DNA of 64,000 bases, taken from NCBI RefSeq assembly GCF_002836745.1, contig NZ_PJAR01000037.1, forward strand, positions 1-64,000. Reading direction: 5' to 3'. The notes below the pieces were generated by a model. The model was given only the letters and a program-made list of their open reading frames with translations. It did not search any database and had not been told where the DNA came from. This stretch comes from Glaciecola sp. 33A (GTDB lineage Bacteria > Pseudomonadota > Gammaproteobacteria > Enterobacterales > Alteromonadaceae). Positions 9,420 to 17,831 of this stretch are shown here, one piece after another. Numbering within the stretch: the first letter of the stretch is position 1; each line of letters opens with the position of its first letter. The translations under genes were made by a program, and so were the position numbers.

Positions 9420-9567
9420 TTTTCTTTTATCCAATTGATATTAATCAGCAAACTAATTAGTTGTATTGAATGTAAGTTAATTATTTCGCTGATTGAATCA
9501 TCGAAATTGATGATATTTTGAAATACTAGATGTCCGTCAGCTAAGATTAAGACCAAGAAAGATATAA

Positions 9568-9803
9568 AACTTTAGATGGGGCATTGCAGAGAAATTAATC
9601 TGGTCAAAGACAGAAACTAAAGGGTTACCTAAAAAAGCGCCTTCACTTTACTGGGCATATTATGCCATTGCCAAATTAGGCGGGTGGCACAACAGTAAAC
9701 GAACAGGAATTGTTGGTTGGGAAGCTTTGTGGAAAGGATGGTTTGCACTGAGCCAGCATCTAGAAGGTGCGAGATTTATGCGAAACCAGTTACAGGATAT
9801 GTG
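9568..9803 (+). pseudogene. IS4-family transposase, C-terminal remnant
   Basis: Translating from 9568 gives about 78 codons to the TGA at 9801-9803, with the block KLGGWHNSKRTGI then GWEALWKGW, a C-terminal signature I recognise from IS4-family transposases. The catalytic DDE part is missing and a stop precedes the segment, so it is a dead fragment. It marks a past insertion between the amidase and the decaying aromatic hydroxylase locus. Confidence 0.7.
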
Positions 9804-9962
9804 ATCAAGAGACAGATGCTGACACGGGGGATAGTGATCTCCTTCCTTTTCACAACGGGTCTCATCAATGGGGAGTGCCCCGTGTTCATTACCAAAACCT
9901 GTAGGGTCATTTAGGGCAGTGATAGGTATTTTTATTCGATATCTTTGGAAAATAGTTAACGC

Positions 9963-10124
9963 TTATTTCAACACTTCCATCAAACCGATATGGTTGGCTA
10001 ACAAAAGGACCAATCGTGCATTCACACTTTCACTTTGTTCTCTATTTAATTGCTGATGTACATCGGTCAGCGAGGTGTAAAACAAATCAGGGGGAGATAA
10101 ATTTGGCTTGGTATTGAGTCTCAT
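9963..10124 (-). CDS. DUF2783-family small protein, 53 aa
   Basis: A 53-codon gene with ATG at 10124 and TAA at 9963-9965. Its peptide has the pattern NLSPPDLFYTSLTDVH, then NARLVLLLANHIG, which matches my recollection of DUF2783 proteins. These are typically encoded next to FAD-dependent aromatic hydroxylases. It begins 2 bases after the end of the hydroxylase pseudogene, with AAGG as a possible ribosome binding site, as expected for a coupled operon. It appears intact although its partner is broken. Its role is unknown. Confidence 0.75.
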   Translation of the reverse strand: MRLNTKPNLSPPDLFYTSLTDVHQQLNREQSESVNARLVLLLANHIGLMEVLK

Positions 10125-10126
10125 TT

Positions 10127-11371
10127 TTACGCCTTAAATGTTTTGCTTTTTCTATCAGATAGTTCAGCATCCAATTCGAAACCTAGGGCCTTACGCATCG
10201 CTTTTTCTAGGATTTATGACCAACACTGACGCCAACGTCCTGAAATCATTTGATCCGGTCTAAACAGATAGGTTGTGTTATGTTTGAGATCATATCTTTC
10301 AAAGAGCGCACCTTTAGTGCAATCAATCTTGGTCACTTTACCGATAATTGTGGCTGAAAGGGTTATTTGCCCAGTGAGTAGTATTTTAAGATTGACAACG
10401 CCTGATAAATTAATAATTTCAGTGATTTCTTCTGGACCTATAGAATATAGTGCGACTAAAATAACAAACTGGTTACCAAGATGGGAGAGGAACCATTGTT
10501 CTTCGCCAGAAACACTGATGGGGGATCTTTGGGGTACACTACCAGGGCATAGTAAGCTCTCAAAATTGCCCTGTTCGGAGCTGTTTAAAGACGAATCTGT
10601 AATTGGCATGGCGTTGACAAACCCTCACTATTGACCAAGGTTTTGGCAAACTCAAATTGTTTGGCGAAGCGCAAGGCTTGATCCCGAAACACCCGACTTA
10701 TGTGGTTTTTAGGCCTAATGAAATCAGTCGCTCTTGTTGAGTTCAGAATGTTTTCTTTAGCACCTTGTTGACGCTCCGTATTGTACGTTTCAATTAGCGC
10801 TACAGGAGCCTGACGCTTTAACACGCTGCCACTTTCCAGACTAAATTCTCTGCTGATTATATACAACCATTTGCGCCACGTGCACCAAAAGGAGAGACCT
10901 GATGCGCCGCGTCACCAACAAAAACGACCTTATTGTGGATAAAATGATCCATCTTGTGACATCGAAAGGTGTAAACACTAGACCATTCAATATCAAATTC
11001 CGCTTCTGGGCCAAGCATTGCTTGGATACGGGGACCGATAACCTGTTCCTGTTTTTGATGTTCCGGATCGGCATCCTAGCCAAGTTGTAGGTCAATACGC
11101 CATAGGTCGTCAGGTTGTTTGTGCGGTAATACAGACTGTTCATTATTTCTAGCATACGTTTAGCAAAGCAAATAGCCCGTGAACCCACACTGACAGTATT
11201 ATTGTCATCCAATACCACTGTGCTGATGCCATGCAATGCAAAATCTATTGCTAAGGCTAGGCCGCCAGGACCATCCCCCACTATCACTACAGGATGATGC
11301 ACCGCTTCCTTAGCATTCAAATCAGGATGACTGACGTAGGTATAAACTGGATTTGTATAAGTTTTCTGCAT
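10127..11371 (-). pseudogene. FAD-dependent aromatic hydroxylase (MhpA/PHBH-like), multiply disrupted
   Basis: Fragments in several frames add up to one flavoprotein hydroxylase. The N-terminus (from 11371) has PVVIVGDGPGGLALAIDFAL and SRAICFAKRMLEIM. After about 11141 the reading resumes in another frame with SVLPHKQPDDLWRIDLQLG, implying loss of roughly 150 codons. A TAG at 11077-11079 replaces an expected Trp codon. The FAD block GDAAHQVSPFGARGAN follows, then another frame change near 10866, then KENILNSTRATDF, a frameshift near 10610, the C-terminal thioredoxin-like domain (YLFRPDQ) and a TAA at 10214-10216. The original substrate was probably a hydroxyphenyl compound. It cannot make active enzyme. 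Confidence 0.85.
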
Positions 11372-11400
11372 AAAAAGGCGCCCATCAAATCTCGAAATAA

Positions 11401-11418
11401 ATTCTCAGATGAGATTAA
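11401..11418 (+). promoter_or_regulatory. Operator-like site 1 (probable MarR target)
   Basis: ATTCTCAGATGAGATTAA. It matches site 2 in inverse orientation at 16 of 18 positions and contains the imperfect palindrome TCTCnnATGAGA. It lies 30 bases ahead of the hydroxylase pseudogene start. Confidence 0.6.
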
Positions 11419-11443
11419 TATAATAATAAAATCACATCTAAAT

Positions 11444-11452
11444 TGAGATTAA
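11444..11452 (+). promoter_or_regulatory. Operator half-site
   Basis: TGAGATTAA, identical to the right half of site 1, placed between the two full sites in the divergent promoter. Confidence 0.35.
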
Positions 11453-11482
11453 ATTAGATAAAATTCCATTTATTATTTATAT

Positions 11483-11500
11483 TTAATCTCATGCGAGAAT
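11483..11500 (-). promoter_or_regulatory. Operator-like site 2 (probable MarR target)
   Basis: On the minus strand ATTCTCGCATGAGATTAA, differing from site 1 at two central positions only. It is 61 bases upstream of the MBL-fold pseudogene. The pair probably let one regulator control both divergent genes. Confidence 0.6.
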
Positions 11501-11561
11501 GTTTATTTAATTTGCATTATCAATATTATTTATTTACTTAACTCAAGTCGAGGTTACTCTT

Positions 11562-12523
11562 ATGTCTATAAAGCCGTTTGCATCATCTGCAGATCTAGGT
11601 GAAAAAACTGAAATTCTTGAAATGCTTGCCGATGGCGTTTATGCGCTAACCGCTGAGGGTGACCCAAATGTTGGCGCTATTGAAGCAGAAGGTTTCGTTA
11701 TCGCGTTTGAAACCAGAGCGACACCTATAGCGGCTAATGATTGAATAGAAATATTACGAGAGCATACCGATAAACCAATAAAATATCTTGTTCTCTCTCA
11801 CTATCATGCCTTACGAGTGTTGGGGCATCCGCTTTTGGTGCAGAATCCATTATCGCTCATGAAAAAACGAAGTTTTTGATTGAAGAATCCGGTATGCAGG
11901 ACTGGGGAAGTGAATTTGGCAGAATGCCAAGACTTTTCAGAGAGCCAGACGGTATTCCCGGACTCACTTACCCTGATATTGTTTTTAATGAACGTATCGA
12001 AATACCTTTAGGTGGTGAGCGCGGAAGCCTAATTTTAGAACATTGTGGCAGAGGACATAACGCTGGAAACATAGTAGCCTGGTTGCCTAAACACAAAATA
12101 TTGTTTGCTGGTGATTTAGTTGAAGCGGCAGCAGCCTTGTATACTGGTGATGCGTTTCACTTTGACTGGTCGTCGGGCACGTTGGACAGAGTAAAAGCTT
12201 ATCAGGCAGACATTTTGGTTGGCGGTCGCGATGCTGTAGCAAAAGGGAGAGATAAGGTTGATGCTGCCATAGAGCAAACCCGTGGGTTTTTGAATGGTAT
12301 GATCGAAAAAGTTGGAGAAGTCCACAGAAACGGCGGAACATTGAAACAAGCATTTGATGAAACCCATACCTTGCTTGCCCCTAAATTCGGAATGTGGCCA
12401 ATCTTCGAGCACTGCCTACCATTTGATATGAAAAGTCTTTGGGACGAATTTGATGGTACTGACTGGCCACAAATTTGGACGGCAGAAAAAGACCAAGAAG
12501 TGTGGGATCAACTGCAAAATTAG
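11562..12523 (+). pseudogene. MBL-fold hydrolase, broken by a stop and a frameshift
   Basis: Two open segments, 11562-11744 and 11876-12523, are one metallo-beta-lactamase-fold gene of about 320 codons. The first lesion is TGA at 11742-11744, where the reading continues IEILREHTDKPIKYLVLSHYHA and a Trp codon is expected. The second is a missing base in the G-run at 11822-11825, after which ASAFGAESIIAHEKT continues in the +1 frame. The metal motif reads HYHALR rather than HxHxDH, which I recall as usual for this hydroxylase-linked subgroup. CGRGHNAGNIVAWLP and FAGDL supply later MBL blocks. It is divergent from the hydroxylase pseudogene and shares its operator region. Confidence 0.85.
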
Positions 12524-12713
12524 CCAGTGATTTATACCAATCACTATAAGTAATGACTGTTTACTCTGACAATTTTAAAAATGCTCAAGATAAAAGATGT
12601 GTGACTTTATCAGCTGTGATAAAAATGTCGTTCAAACTTTTAATTTGGAGCAACTAATCTTGAAAGAACGAGGGAACAGAACGGTTATGTTGAATCAATT
12701 TGTTCCCTAAAGA

Positions 12714-13157
12714 ATGGTGGATCTTGCCTCCAATATCAGTAATGGCTGTTCAAAAATTTATCGTTCCGAGTTTGACATTTCTATTTCAGAGTGGCGGATC
12801 TTGGCGCGCTTAGCAGAACATGAAAAGCTTAATGGCAAAGATATTGGCAGGATCACCTTTATGGACAAATCTAAGGTATCTAGTGCCATAAAAATACTCG
12901 AAGAGAAACAACTCATTCATAGAAAAAAAGCTGTAGAAGATAATCGAGCGGTTTATTTGTCTCTGTCAGAAAAAGGTAGAGAAATGTATGCTGAGATCGC
13001 CCCCAGAGCTTTAGATTGGGAAAAAGAATTAATAGAAGCATTAGACGTCAGCGAGTACCGAGATTTAATGCGGATCATGGAAAAATTAGATAAAAAAGTA
13101 TTAGAAATGGAACAAGGTAGCTTTGGCGTGCAAGAAAACTGCAGGGCCAAAGATTAA
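12714..13157 (+). CDS. MarR-family regulator, N-terminus probably lost to a stop codon
   Basis: A 147-residue winged-helix regulator: SEWRILARLAEHEKLNGKDIGRITFMDKSK covers the recognition region and DNRAVYLSLSEKGREMY the wing. The frame continues upstream as ATG 12687, LNQFVP, then TAA at 12708-12710, where related MarR proteins usually have a Tyr (QFxPYR). ATG 12714 may be only a restart codon and lacks a good ribosome binding site. Without about 9-20 N-terminal residues the dimerisation helix could be weakened. It is likely the local repressor for the inverted operators at 11401-11500. Function now is uncertain. Confidence 0.75.
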   Translation: MVDLASNISNGCSKIYRSEFDISISEWRILARLAEHEKLNGKDIGRITFMDKSKVSSAIKILEEKQLIHRKKAVEDNRAVYLSLSEKGREMYAEIAPRALDWEKELIEALDVSEYRDLMRIMEKLDKKVLEMEQGSFGVQENCRAKD

Positions 13158-13314
13158 TATAGTTGGAGATGTATTGTAAAAGACATTAAGCCACTCAGTT
13201 ATAAACTTGATGGTGCAGGCCAGATATATACATATTTATATCGTAGTGATAATTTCACTATAAATTTCCAAACAGGTTTATGCCCCTCTCCAAAGGGCAC
13301 GTAACTTTAATTTT

Positions 13315-13665
13315 ATGAACCTTACAGAAAAACAATGTCAAGGAGTACTAACGGTTATTCGGCATTTGAACGATAGTTTGGATGCTCACAAAATACGCAA
13401 AAATGCGGATACATGTTTACTAGAGTTACTTTCAGCCGATTATTTTGCTTCTTTTTTATGTGGTGAAGAAAAAGCAAAATTTATTGAGCCCTTATTCTTG
13501 AATAGGTCAGAAGATAATCTGGCGATTTATCAACAATATTTTCAATATAATGACCCCATTACTCCTATAATGCAAAAATACAAAGATGCCGTCACTGTTA
13601 ATCAAATAATGGATCAAAGTGACTTACTTAAAACAGAGATTTTTCGTAAGGTACTGTCACTTTGA
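13315..13665 (+). pseudogene. Truncated LuxR-type regulator, sensor half only
   Basis: These 116 codons are clearly paralogous to the N-terminal half of the regulator at 4638. They share ADYFAS against ADYYAS, YQQYFQYNDPITPIMQK against YEQYYQFHDPITYKLQK, and a VNQIMDQSDLLKTEIF block. Similarity stops near codon 112, where the reading runs into the 3' end of the convergent MFS gene and terminates. The helix-turn-helix domain is absent, so it cannot bind DNA by itself. A deletion or insertion joined it to the MFS gene. It could act as an inhibitor of the intact paralogue, but decay is simpler. Confidence 0.8.
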
Positions 13666-14814
13666 ACTAGTCACGTAATTATCATCAAACGAAAAAGCAT
13701 ATAAAAGTGCGACTGCAATGATGTAAATAACGATGATAACAAATCCCAATTCAGGATACCCTTCGACACGAAGAATGCCAGCCATGGCCGCGGGTCCCAG
13801 CGCGCTGCCAAAACTTAAATAGGCAGGCGCAGCAGTCACGCTGCTACCAGTAGAATCGATTGCAGCTAGAAAACCATAAAAGCTGGTAACAATAAAAAGT
13901 GTGCCAAACTGGAAAATCCCAGCCGCGACAAAAAAGCTTTCATTGGCAATTTTTTGGCTGGCTAATAACACTGCGCTACCCGATATTATTAGCCCCATGG
14001 TAATAGACATTTTGCGGCCAAATTTGGCCGCAAACCGAGTGGCGGAAAATGGAGCCGCGAGGCTTAAAAGCTGGCCAATAATAAGAAAAAAACTGATTTC
14101 TTGGATGCTAAGGCTTTTTTCGACTCCCATCCGTTCCATATAAGCCCAAGCGCCTTGACAACCGATAAACAAGACGCCAAGTGATAACAATGGCAACAAA
14201 TAACGTTTTGTATTGACGGCGGTTGGCGCAATAGCACATTTAATAGCCTCTATAGACGAGAAATTGAATATCAGTAATGCCAAAAAGCCAATTGATGCTG
14301 TAATGACTACCATAATGAACACACCTGACACTCCAAACTGAGTAATGCTGTGTGGTGTTGCAGCAAAAAGTAAAATACCGAATAGGGCTATTGATGTTTG
14401 CGATATAGCAAAATATTTATCAGGTGTATCAGTTCTGGATATTGCATTGTTCAAAGAAGCTAACAACAAACCCTCTCCAAAACCGGAAATTCCCCTGCCA
14501 GCAAAAAGCAGAATGGTATTGTCTGTGGTTGCTGAGATAAAATTTGCCGCGACAATGACGGCCAAACCAGACGCAATAACATGTGTTAACCCAAATTTAT
14601 CTATTCGGGATGCAGCCAGTAATGCGGCGATTACTGAGGCGAATAGTTGAGTTGACCCCATATAACCAGCAAGGGTAGAAGATATATCATAGGAATCGAT
14701 CACTCCGCCAATCCACAGTGGCATCGAAAACAACCCTGAATATGCAGCGCACGATAGCAAAGCAATGGCACAGGGTAAGGCGAATTTATTCATTGAAGTA
14801 TTAGTTAATTTCAC
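13657..14814 (-). CDS. MFS transporter
   Basis: A 385-residue integral membrane protein with about twelve hydrophobic segments. It carries the loop-2-like stretch ASRIDKFG, a GRGISGFGEGLLLASLNNA segment resembling the central motif of the major facilitator superfamily, and a loop FAAKFGRK in the second half. Length fits the family. Its last 9 bases overlap the truncated LuxR frame, showing a rearrangement at its 3' end. Placed beside a MarR gene and the aromatic hydroxylase remnants, it may carry an aromatic acid or export a toxic aromatic. Direction and substrate are not readable. Confidence 0.85.
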   Translation of the reverse strand: MKLTNTSMNKFALPCAIALLSCAAYSGLFSMPLWIGGVIDSYDISSTLAGYMGSTQLFASVIAALLAASRIDKFGLTHVIASGLAVIVAANFISATTDNTILLFAGRGISGFGEGLLLASLNNAISRTDTPDKYFAISQTSIALFGILLFAATPHSITQFGVSGVFIMVVITASIGFLALLIFNFSSIEAIKCAIAPTAVNTKRYLLPLLSLGVLFIGCQGAWAYMERMGVEKSLSIQEISFFLIIGQLLSLAAPFSATRFAAKFGRKMSITMGLIISGSAVLLASQKIANESFFVAAGIFQFGTLFIVTSFYGFLAAIDSTGSSVTAAPAYLSFGSALGPAAMAGILRVEGYPELGFVIIVIYIIAVALLYAFSFDDNYVTSSK

Positions 14815-14966
14815 TTTCTCTCCTTTTCTCTAATTTCACATTTCTGTTGAAAGAAAGCCATCATCAAAATCAATGATTTTTATCGTAAATAACACACATT
14901 TTGGGCCACCGGATAAGCAATTTGTTCTACAAGTAAAGTGGAAAGAATTATATATCTGTAAAGCGT

Positions 14967-15170
14967 TTACCCGTTTGAGCCATTGGCGATCCCACGGAAC
15001 TCCCTGAGTCTTTCAAGTTGGGCGACACCAAAGATCTGGATGGCTTTCCACCCTTTGACGCCAGATAAAACAGCAGACATAGTCAGGAAAATAATATCGA
15101 GTAAATCATAATGTTTGTTGTTATCGATACGGCTATCTTCGAGGTTTTCAAAACAGGCTAAAAAAGACAT
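14967..15170 (-). pseudogene. ISAs1-family transposase, N-terminal fragment
   Basis: Sixty-seven codons with the family's typical start: FENLEDSRIDNNKHYDLLDIIFL, then SAVLSGVKGWKAIQIFG. ISAs1 (H-repeat) transposases are several times longer; this one stops after a divergent tail. It is a remnant bounding the aromatic island on the right. Confidence 0.75.
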
Positions 15171-15354
15171 AAACTGACTACAGGTAACTAACTTAGACGA
15201 ACTGATCCGTTGTTCACCATAAAATTCACCGCCTGTTATATCATTTTGCGATCAGTATTACGTTTATTATAACTTAAAGTGTGATCCTGCCCTGAAAAAT
15301 GGCGTTATCACTTGTTTCTATGGATGTTATTTTGCGATCTAAGCGGATGAAAAT
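15171..15354. other. Intergenic flank of transposase fragments
   Basis: No gene is visible. The stretch directly upstream of the ISAs1 fragment may contain its old inverted repeat, but no partner end was found. Confidence 0.3.
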
Positions 15355-15546
15355 ATGCACAGGGATGAACTATCTTGTTGGCATTACAGCAACAAGCGTC
15401 GCGGATTATGTCCCAATTGCAGAGCTAGGATAATGGCTGAAAGTGCAGCGCTACTGGCAGATGATGTGCTACATGGCTACTCTGTTCGCAAGTGAGTATT
15501 GAGCTTACCCATTTCACTAGGCTTGTTACTTGTGTTTTTAGTTTCC
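15355..15546 (+). pseudogene. IS91-family (Y2) transposase remnant
   Basis: The frame from ATG 15355 reads KRRGLCPNCRARIMAESAA, then DDVLHGYSVRK, a stop, and VLSLPISLGLLLVF. This matches the zinc-binding N-terminal region of IS91/IS801-type transposases (CPxC..R.MAE, VRQWVLSLP). The stop replaces the usual Trp of the RQWVLSLP block. The catalytic tyrosine part is missing, so the element is dead. Confidence 0.75.
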
Positions 15547-15849
15547 TGAAGGGCATAGTTGCTTTCGCTTCTTATTTAAGTAGCTCGCACACCTTGAACA
15601 ATGTCTGCCGCCATAAATAAATGTAGCGGACCAAGGCAACTCGATCCCTTCGCCTGACGAATTAAGAGTGCGAAGAATGATGGAAATTTCTTCTCCATCA
15701 TTTGTTATTGTTTAACTATAGGGAAATTTATCGCCGAGTTTAAAACTAATTATTAAAACACGGCTAAGATGCTAGAAGTTTTAATTATCTTTAAGTGCTT
15801 TTTTGCTATAAATGGCATATGTGCAAAATATCGCACATATGCACTTTTT
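15547..15849. other. Gene-free stretch
   Basis: About 300 bases without a supported gene. Near 15813-15844 there is a short inverted pair, GGCATATGTGC / GCACATATGC. It could form a hairpin at the 3' end of the superoxide dismutase gene. Confidence 0.35.
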
Positions 15850-16452
15850 TTAGAGTACGGCGCAACCGATACGTCCGCCCGCAGCCCCAGTTGGCTGTGT
15901 TGTAAAATCATCTGCCTTTTCATGGATAATGAGAGCCGCACCGTCGTCATCAATCAAAGCAGGAAGACCATAGTCGCCCCTGATAGAAACACGCTCATTG
16001 ACCACAGTAAGCGTGCCTATGCCATCACTTGTAACTTCAATGTTCATCATGTCACCCGCATGAGGACCATCTGGTGACATTGTGCCATGGGAAACGTTAG
16101 TTGGGTTGAAGTGACCACCTGAAGACGTGAAGCCAGGCGCTTCGCAAAGGCCTTTTTCATGAAAATGCATCGCGTGGGTTCCTGCACCGTCTAAACCGCT
16201 TATGCTGATGGTTACCTGTATTCCGCCTTCAGCTAAGTCTGTCAAAGAAACAGAACCTAAGGTTGTGCCGTCTGCCATTTTAATGTCGCGTACAAGTGCT
16301 TCAACCTCTGGTATTTCAGTTGAATCAGGCATAACTTCAACCTGTGACATCGCCTCAGTCTCGGCGGAATCAGCCTCAGGCGGAGCCGACGGAGTACAGG
16401 CTAATATTGTGCAAGCAGAACCTAGAATAAGCGCAGTTTTTATATATGTCAT
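15850..16452 (-). CDS. sodC: Superoxide dismutase [Cu-Zn], lipoprotein
   Basis: A 200-residue envelope protein that dismutates superoxide using copper and zinc. A lipoprotein signal ends at Cys19 (ILAC), followed by an acidic, proline-rich linker. Metal and fold motifs are present: HAMHFHEKGLC, SGGHFNP, HAGDMMNI and the C-terminal GAAGGRIGC, with the disulfide cysteines in GLCEAP and RIGC. Its periplasmic-facing position is typical of bacterial SodC. It stands alone between the IS remnants and the DUF1499 gene. Confidence 0.92.
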   Translation of the reverse strand: MTYIKTALILGSACTILACTPSAPPEADSAETEAMSQVEVMPDSTEIPEVEALVRDIKMADGTTLGSVSLTDLAEGGIQVTISISGLDGAGTHAMHFHEKGLCEAPGFTSSGGHFNPTNVSHGTMSPDGPHAGDMMNIEVTSDGIGTLTVVNERVSIRGDYGLPALIDDDGAALIIHEKADDFTTQPTGAAGGRIGCAVL

Positions 16453-16753
16453 AAAAGATCTCCATTGAAATAATCGTAAATAATATAGCTAGTATAACAT
16501 GCTTATCAATCTTATTAAGACAGCACTCTTCAAATATTTAAAAATTATTGTAACTATTTCATGTGAGTTTCGTAATGTCAGTCGACACTAAAAAAGATAG
16601 CCACAATCGTTTTTGCATCTTTAGATGGGAAATAGGTCAGCATCCATCTTATTTTATGCTACGTATCATCTGTGTTCTTATTGCACTGCGTTAGTGGTAA
16701 TCTATGGCTGACGTATCCCTATAATAATCAACTAATAAGTGGTCACAAACATT
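16453..16753. other. Divergent intergenic region sodC / DUF1499
   Basis: About 300 bases between divergent genes. No operator or RNA gene was recognised. Confidence 0.35.
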
Positions 16754-17506
16754 ATGAGTAAATTACTTAACTGGTTTGCAGTGCTAAGTGCGTTGGGATT
16801 TCCACTTGCACTCGCCGGATTTAGACTGGGCCTGTACCAATTTGGCACAAGTTTTAAGCTTTTAAACTATTCGTTTTATTTGGCAGTTGCCGTGCTTTTA
16901 GTCGGCCTTGTGCTATTTTTTATACACCGGCGCTCTAAACCAACGAGCAGTCGAAACGCCCTAATAGCAGTAGCGATAAGTTTAATACCAATTGTGGGCT
17001 TGGGCTCTCAGGTATTTGTCGCAAGTTCGGTACCCGCAATTCATAACATTTCTACTGATATTGTCGACCCTCCTCAGTTTCGCGCAATTGTTGATCTTCG
17101 CGGCGCAGGCACGAATCCTCTGGCATATAGTATTGAGAACGGCAATCTAGGTGAAATTCAGAGAAACGCATACCCGGATATCAAGACAATTACGGCAGAC
17201 ACCGACATAGTTAACGCCTTTGATAAAGCTGTTTTTGTCGCCGGGAGTTTAGGTTGGGACATCGTCAATAAAACCATAGGTTGGGAAACCGTCAATAAAA
17301 ATCAAGCCCATGAGGGCATCATCGAAGCGACACAAACAACCACTTTATGGCAATTTAAGGATGACATCGTTATTAGACTGCGGTCAAATTCGCAAACGCC
17401 AGATACTACCTATATCGATTTGCGCTCAGTGTCGAGGATTGGCCAAAGTGATTTGGGCGCCAATGCGAAAAGAATTCAACGCTTTATAGATCAATTCAAT
17501 AGCTAA
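16754..17506 (+). CDS. DUF1499-domain membrane protein
   Basis: A 250-residue protein with three hydrophobic segments in the first 105 residues. A soluble domain follows whose pattern (NAYPDIKTI, FDKAVFVAGSLGWDIVN, EATQTTTLWQFKDDIVIRLR, TYIDLRSVSRIGQSDLGANAKRI) fits DUF1499. Function is unknown. ATG 16754 was preferred to an in-frame GTG at 16739, since neither has a strong ribosome binding site and the ATG gives the more usual membrane-protein start. It has no obvious operon partner. Confidence 0.8.
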   Translation: MSKLLNWFAVLSALGFPLALAGFRLGLYQFGTSFKLLNYSFYLAVAVLLVGLVLFFIHRRSKPTSSRNALIAVAISLIPIVGLGSQVFVASSVPAIHNISTDIVDPPQFRAIVDLRGAGTNPLAYSIENGNLGEIQRNAYPDIKTITADTDIVNAFDKAVFVAGSLGWDIVNKTIGWETVNKNQAHEGIIEATQTTTLWQFKDDIVIRLRSNSQTPDTTYIDLRSVSRIGQSDLGANAKRIQRFIDQFNS

Positions 17507-17831
17507 AAGTACATCAGCAAATAGCGGGTGTAGAGCAAAACAAGTCATTTGCTACAGGGTAATCAGTGCTGCCCTGACGTTAAGGTGGTCTTGACGTTTG
17601 GCTTAACTTCAACATGGGTGACATTCATACAGAGCTGACATTTATGCAAAATTACAACTAACCGAAGCGTTATTGGGCAGTTTGGGTAAAAACGACAGGT
17701 CGTTTTATGATTATTTGAAAGAATAATTTCCTAATAAGGGTCTACTAAGCCAAGCTAGTGTCTGCAGCAACACTGTTTGTATATGATCACTTAATGTCAG
17801 ACAGCGTAATGATACTGTTTTAACTAATTAC
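17507..17831. other. Gene-free stretch ahead of the TonB/YnjBCD cluster
   Basis: About 325 bases. I looked for a Fur-type palindrome near the receptor start and found only a weak TAATGATACTG stretch, which is not convincing. The region probably contains the promoter for the long plus-strand gene run. Confidence 0.35.

Noticed and set aside
9822-9885. Inverted pair ACACGGGG / CCCCGTGT behind the IS4 remnant
   Set aside because: Only 8 bases per arm with a 48-base spacer; it could be an old IS end but no matching partner was found near 9568, so it is not listed as a feature.
15580-15720. Open stretch reading ADQGNSIPSPDELRV on the plus strand
   Set aside because: It looked like a transposase or regulatory fragment at first, but it has no start and no family match I could defend.
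17760-17831. Possible Fur box ahead of the siderophore-like TonB receptor
   Set aside because: The TAATGATACTG stretch matches too little of the 19-base Fur consensus and is not palindromic.
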